This document shows positions 42,873-46,716 of a stretch of DNA of 46,716 bases, piece by piece. Numbering within the stretch: position 1 is the first letter of the stretch; the number at the start of each line of letters is the position of its first letter. The notes below the pieces were generated by a model that saw only the letters and a program-made list of their open reading frames with translations, did not search any database and was not told the origin of the DNA. The stretch is taken from contig JAFDKH010000018.1 of the NCBI GenBank assembly GCA_019307065.1, positions 1 to 46,716 of the forward strand, read 5' to 3'. The translations under genes and the position numbers were made by a program. This stretch comes from Deltaproteobacteria bacterium (GTDB lineage Bacteria > Myxococcota > B64-G9).

Positions 42873-44161
42873 CAGCCGGTCTCCTTCCCGCGTTGCTTGC
42901 GAAACCTGCCGTAGCGGCGAACCTGGATGCTGGGATCGAAGCGGTAGCGCTCGCCGCGCGCAAAGAAATTGAAGTCTTTTTTATCGCCGACTGAACGGAT
43001 GTGATAGAAAACCCGCCAGAAGAATATCAGCACCACCAGGCCACCCAGGGCGGCAGTCAGGTAGTGAATGATGTCACCAAGGTAAGAGCCGTCGGGAACG
43101 ACGAGCAAGTAGACGGCGTTGCCGGCCAGGCAGAAAAAAGCAATCGGCACCAGATAGCGATAGCATAAGCCCATTAGCTGATCGACTCGTAAGCGCGGCA
43201 AGGTCCATCTGAGCCAGATGACCACGAAGCAGCCGACCGATGCCTTGGCCATGAATATTGCCAGCCCGACGATTTGCAAAAGGACCGAGTCGGCCTGTGT
43301 CTCGACCCCGATGCCTGGAATCTGCCAGCCGCCCAGAAACAAGGTGGTCGCGATGGCACACATCAGGTAAACGTTGGCGAACTCACCCAGGAAGAAGGCG
43401 GCAAAACGCATCCCGCTGTATTCGGTGTTGTAGCCGGCGATCAGTTCGCTTTCGGCTTCGGGCAGGTCGAACGGGATGCGGTTACCCTCAGCCACGGCCG
43501 CGATGAAATAAATGAAAAATGCCACGAAGGTAAGCGGGTTGTGAAAGATGAACCACTCCCAGGGCCAGCCGCCTTGCATGGCGATGATGCCCTGCATCGA
43601 TAAAGTGCCCGATAATAGGACAACCGATAAAATGGCCAGAGCGGCCGGTACTTCGTAAGAGACGATCTGGGCCGCGGCGCGAATCCCGCCGAACATGCTC
43701 CACTTGTTGTTCGAAGCCCAGCCGGCCATCAGGACGCCGACGGTAGCCAATGAGGTGATCGCCAGAATGTAAAGAACACCGACATTCAGATCGGCGGCAA
43801 TCAGCAACAAACCGAAAGGAACCGAAGCAAAGGCCGCAAAGACACCGACCATCATGACGTAAGGCGCCAGGCGAAACAATACCCGATCGGCATCGGCCGG
43901 AGTCAGATCTTCTTTCATGACCAGCTTGAGTCCGTCGGCCAGCCATTGCAGCAGCCCGAACGGGCCGACCCGATTCGGCCCCACGCGACTCTGCACTCTT
44001 CCGGCCACTCGGCGCTCGAGATAAGTCAGCAGACCGGCGATGATCAGGGCGATCAAGAAGACGATCGCGGCTGCGGCTACAATGAGAATGGCATACAAAA
44101 TTTCACGAGCCAGCGGGCCAAGTTCCAGTGAATCAGCAATGTAGCGAGAGAGAACTTCCAT
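42872..44161 (-). CDS. nuoH: NADH-quinone oxidoreductase subunit H, C-terminally extended
   Basis: A 429-residue membrane subunit forming the quinone-channel roof. Family segments: ERRVAGRVQSRVGPNRVGPFGLLQWLADGLKL (split; residues about 49-80), KEDLTPADADRVLF, EGNRIPFDLPEAESELIAGYNTEYSGMRF and RWTLPRLRVDQLM. After the usual end there are about 90 extra residues including one more likely helix and a basic tail. It starts 2 bp after nuoD; in complete operons nuoE, nuoF and nuoG lie between these genes and are missing here. Confidence 0.97.
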   Translation of the reverse strand: MEVLSRYIADSLELGPLAREILYAILIVAAAAIVFLIALIIAGLLTYLERRVAGRVQSRVGPNRVGPFGLLQWLADGLKLVMKEDLTPADADRVLFRLAPYVMMVGVFAAFASVPFGLLLIAADLNVGVLYILAITSLATVGVLMAGWASNNKWSMFGGIRAAAQIVSYEVPAALAILSVVLLSGTLSMQGIIAMQGGWPWEWFIFHNPLTFVAFFIYFIAAVAEGNRIPFDLPEAESELIAGYNTEYSGMRFAAFFLGEFANVYLMCAIATTLFLGGWQIPGIGVETQADSVLLQIVGLAIFMAKASVGCFVVIWLRWTLPRLRVDQLMGLCYRYLVPIAFFCLAGNAVYLLVVPDGSYLGDIIHYLTAALGGLVVLIFFWRVFYHIRSVGDKKDFNFFARGERYRFDPSIQVRRYGRFRKQRGKETG

Positions 44162-44163
44162 CT

Positions 44164-45294
44164 CTAGCGGTCCGTTTCCGGAGCGATCACGTCGAGGGTG
44201 GCGATTACGGCCACCAGATCGGCGATCATCAATCCTGGGCTGATATGTTCAATGATACTCATGGCGGAAAATGAACTAGTCCGCCATTTGACTCGATAAG
44301 GATTCTTCGACCCGTCCGAAATAACATAAACGCCCATTTCACCGCGGGCGCCTTCGACGCTTTCATAGGCTTCACCGGCCGGGGCCTTGATCATCTTGGG
44401 GACTTTAGCCTTGATGTCGCCTTCGGGCAGCTTGGCCAGGGCTTGACGCAAGATTCGGCAGCTTTGGCGCATCTCTTCTACTCTGACTACGAATCTTTGG
44501 TTGCAATCGCCGACCGTGCCGCGCCGGCCGCTGCCGACCGGGACGTCGAACTCGAAATCCGGGTAGGCGCTATAGGGAACATCGCGGCGCAGATCCCAAT
44601 CGAGCCCGCTGGCCCGCAGATTGGGACCAACCAGGCCATAGGCGATGGCTTCGCTTTTGGTAATCACGGCCACGTCTGCCAGGCGTCTAATCAAAATCTC
44701 GTTGCCGACGATCAGCGATTCGAGCTCGTCGATGATCGGCTCGAAATGATCGAGGAACTTCTCGAGGTTTTTTAGCCAGGCTTCGTCTACATCGAACGAC
44801 ACTCCGCCGATGCGTAAATAATTATGAGTTATGCGGTTGCCGCACAAAGACTCGATCAAGTCGTTGATGGTTTCACGCTCACGGATCAGGTAAACGAAAG
44901 GAGTGAAGGCGCCCAGATCCATGGTGATGCAGCCGAGGGTGATAGCGTGGTTGGCAATGCGGTTCAACTCGCAAGCGATTACCCTGAGATACTCGGCGCG
45001 TGGGGGTACCTCGGTGCCCAGCAATTTTTCAATTGCCATGCTGTAGGCCTGGTTGGTGAACATGGCTTCTAAGTAGTTGATCCGATCGGTAAACGGCATA
45101 TAGCCGGGATAGCTTTGCGACTCGGCCAGTTTCTCCAGCCCGCGATGTAGATAGCCGACATCCGGCACGGCCTTGCGCATGATTTCTCCGTCGGTATATA
45201 CAATGAAGCGCAAAACGCCGTGGGTCGCCGGATGGTGCGGACCCATGTTGACAACTATCTCGCGACGATCTTCGGTTTGTTGAAAAGCGGTCAT
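44164..45294 (-). CDS. nuoD: NADH-quinone oxidoreductase subunit D
   Basis: A 376-residue 49-kDa-type subunit that forms the quinone site with NuoB. The quinone-contact loop [13 protein letters not shown] (18-30) is intact, as are [20 protein letters not shown] and the final [18 protein letters not shown] segment. No fusion to NuoC. It overlaps nuoC by 4 bp. Normal length. Confidence 0.97.
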   Translation of the reverse strand: MTAFQQTEDRREIVVNMGPHHPATHGVLRFIVYTDGEIMRKAVPDVGYLHRGLEKLAESQSYPGYMPFTDRINYLEAMFTNQAYSMAIEKLLGTEVPPRAEYLRVIACELNRIANHAITLGCITMDLGAFTPFVYLIRERETINDLIESLCGNRITHNYLRIGGVSFDVDEAWLKNLEKFLDHFEPIIDELESLIVGNEILIRRLADVAVITKSEAIAYGLVGPNLRASGLDWDLRRDVPYSAYPDFEFDVPVGSGRRGTVGDCNQRFVVRVEEMRQSCRILRQALAKLPEGDIKAKVPKMIKAPAGEAYESVEGARGEMGVYVISDGSKNPYRVKWRTSSFSAMSIIEHISPGLMIADLVAVIATLDVIAPETDR

Positions 45295-45806
45295 TGGCTG
45301 TCTTCGCCTTTTTCATAGCCCGGACGAGTAGTCGGAATGCCGCGGTAGTCGTCCTTCTGCCGGTAGTCTTTTCTCAAGGGATAGCCTTGCCAGTCTTCGG
45401 GCAAGAGAATCCGTCTCAGATCGGGGTGGCCTTCGAAGACAACTCCCAACAAATCGAAGCACTCGCGCTCGTACCAATTAGCCGCCGGCCAGACTTCTAC
45501 CAGGCTGTCGACTTGCGGATTGTTGCGGTCAGTCTGAGTCTTGAGCACGAAAGCATGCTTTTTCTCATAGCTGAACAAATGGACGACCACTTCGATCTTC
45601 TGGTCATCGGGGCGATCGACGCCGGACAGACTGCGCAGAAAGTCAAAAGCCAGTTCATCGTCTTGGCGTGCGGTTTGGCAGGCTTTTATCCAGCTCTCGG
45701 CCGGGACTGTCGCCCACGGATCGCCGACGCCCTTGTCTCCTTCATGCCACTCGAGCTCGAGTTTGAGCTCTCTGGCCAGCTTATCGCGGATTTCTTGGGG
45801 CGTCAC
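45291..45806 (-). CDS. nuoC: NADH-quinone oxidoreductase subunit C
   Basis: A 171-residue 30-kDa-type peripheral subunit with the family signature [20 protein letters not shown] then [18 protein letters not shown] (about residues 107-145). 4-bp overlaps with nuoB and nuoD. It helps anchor the peripheral arm. Normal length for a separate NuoC. Confidence 0.96.
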   Translation of the reverse strand: MTPQEIRDKLARELKLELEWHEGDKGVGDPWATVPAESWIKACQTARQDDELAFDFLRSLSGVDRPDDQKIEVVVHLFSYEKKHAFVLKTQTDRNNPQVDSLVEVWPAANWYERECFDLLGVVFEGHPDLRRILLPEDWQGYPLRKDYRQKDDYRGIPTTRPGYEKGEDSQ

Positions 45807-46342
45807 AAGTCACCGTCCTTGGGCAGCTTAGGATCTTTCTTAGGGGGCAGCTTGCCCCAGGCCTTTTTCAACCAGGGCTCTTTTTCCATTTTATGCTGGA
45901 TCAGCATCAGACCTTCGATTAGTGATTCGGGGCGGGGTGGACAGCCGGGTATGTACACATCGACCGGTAGAAAAAGGTCGCCACCATTCACAACGCTGTA
46001 ACTGTCCTGGAAGAGACCGCCGGTATTGGCGCATGATCCCATGGCAATTACATATTTGGGCTCAGCCATCTGATCGTAGAGCAGGCGAATCCGGCTGGCC
46101 ATCTTGTAGGTTATCGTCCCGGCCAGTACCAGCACGTCGGCCTGGCGCGGAGTTGAACGGAAAACCATGCCGAAACGGTCGGCATCCGAGCGCGGCCCGC
46201 CGGTTTGCATCAATTCGATCGCGCAACAGGCCGTCCCGAATAACAGGTACCAAACACTATGTCTACGAGCGAGATTCAGCAGCCAATCGATCTTTCCGAC
46301 TGCGTAACCGCCTTCCGGCCCTCTTTCGATAATTGGTTTCAC
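45803..46342 (-). CDS. nuoB: NADH-quinone oxidoreductase subunit B
   Basis: A 179-residue PSST-type subunit that carries the last Fe-S cluster N2. All four ligands are visible: the tandem Cys in [12 protein letters not shown], Cys in [10 protein letters not shown] and Cys in PGCPPRPE. Normal length with a short basic C-terminus. 4-bp overlaps with nuoA and nuoC. Confidence 0.97.
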   Translation of the reverse strand: MKPIIERGPEGGYAVGKIDWLLNLARRHSVWYLLFGTACCAIELMQTGGPRSDADRFGMVFRSTPRQADVLVLAGTITYKMASRIRLLYDQMAEPKYVIAMGSCANTGGLFQDSYSVVNGGDLFLPVDVYIPGCPPRPESLIEGLMLIQHKMEKEPWLKKAWGKLPPKKDPKLPKDGDL

Positions 46343-46716
46343 TTGGCTTCTTCCTTGGGTCCCGGGGTCGGATCTTCGATATCACGCACCCAGGTAAGAT
46401 CACGACGAGCCCAGACATAGATCAGTGCGACGAGTAAAATGCTGAGAAAAAAGAAAATCTCGATGAAAGCCAGCAATCCCTGGCCTTCGGCCAGCAGTTT
46501 TCTAAAGACTACAACGGCCGGCACAACCAGGGCGATCTCGACATCAAAAACGACAAAAATCAGTGCGATGACGTAGAATCGGTTATTGAAATTGAACCAG
46601 GCCGGTCCGATCGGCTTTTCACCGCATTCGTAGGTGGATGATTTGATCGGATCGGGATTTCTGGGCCTGATTAACTTTCCGAAAAGCAAGAAAACCAGCA
46701 AGGCCACGCCGCTGAC
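46339..46716 (-). CDS. nuoA: NADH-quinone oxidoreductase subunit A (5' end outside window)
   Basis: Partial three-helix subunit; the frame stays open to the window edge, so the true start, about 10-20 residues further upstream, is not included. The loop STYECGEKPIGPAWFNFNNRFYVIAL (split here; conserved Cys and Glu) and FVVFDVEIALVVP are typical. It is the first gene of the operon nuoABCDHIJKLMN; the promoter lies outside the window. Confidence 0.95.
   Translation of the reverse strand, partial: VSGVALLVFLLFGKLIRPRNPDPIKSSTYECGEKPIGPAWFNFNNRFYVIALIFVVFDVEIALVVPAVVVFRKLLAEGQGLLAFIEIFFFLSILLVALIYVWARRDLTWVRDIEDPTPGPKEEAK

Overview
The window looks like a chromosomal segment of an uncultured Gram-negative bacterium of the former Deltaproteobacteria (Myxococcota/Bradymonadota-like). 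This is inferred from style, not from a marker-gene tree. The signs are exported lipoproteins with a Cys lipobox followed by Asp/Ala/Gly-rich linkers, a giant protein built of eight-Cys repeats, proprotein-convertase P-domain C-termini, a poly-gamma-glutamate PgsBCW set, an mreBCD-mrdA-rodA cluster and a complex I operon without nuoEFG. No rRNA, tRNA, CRISPR array, complete insertion sequence or prophage was seen.

Layout. 1-1.3 kb: a small Cys-rich lipoprotein and a C-terminally shortened methyltransferase, both on the minus strand. 1.3-6.8 kb (plus): a run of four exported genes, namely a sialidase-like BNR lipoprotein, a peptide deformylase carrying a lipoprotein signal, a lipoprotein with Tyr/His-rich propeller-like repeats and a large Asp-box propeller lipoprotein. 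6.8-7.7 kb: a palindromic cloverleaf-like repeat and a MazF/RHH toxin-antitoxin pair with a clear promoter and operator. 7.8-9.4 kb (minus): a PpiD/SurA-type periplasmic chaperone. 9.6-15.3 kb (plus): the rod-shape elongasome mreB-mreC-mreD-mrdA-rodA. 15.3-16.4 kb: thioredoxin (minus) and a conserved-looking unknown protein (plus).

16.4-22.1 kb (minus): in transcription order, a membrane diguanylate cyclase, a PhnD-like periplasmic binding protein, a biotinyl carrier domain protein, then pgsB, pgsC and pgsW for poly-gamma-glutamate. Co-direction and small gaps suggest that c-di-GMP signalling and capsule/polymer synthesis may be linked here; this is the most interesting system in the window. 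22.1-25.1 kb: a 411-bp regulatory region with a sigma-54-type promoter and two inverted repeats, a CUB/P-domain surface lipoprotein (plus), and an unknown lipoprotein (minus). 25.3-31.2 kb (plus): a 1995-residue lipoprotein with 24 eight-Cys repeats. 31.2-33.3 kb: an unknown soluble protein (minus) and a small CdhE-like protein (plus). 33.4-34.9 kb: a HipBA toxin-antitoxin module (plus).

34.9-46.7 kb (minus): the complex I operon nuoABCDHIJKLMN, with nuoA cut by the window edge. Two small genes that look like a degenerate ExbB/TolQ-like and ExbD-like pair follow, tightly spaced after nuoN. The nuoE, F and G genes that would form the NADH-oxidising module are absent from between nuoD and nuoH, so this is an 11-subunit complex that probably takes electrons from a donor other than NADH, or from EFG encoded elsewhere.
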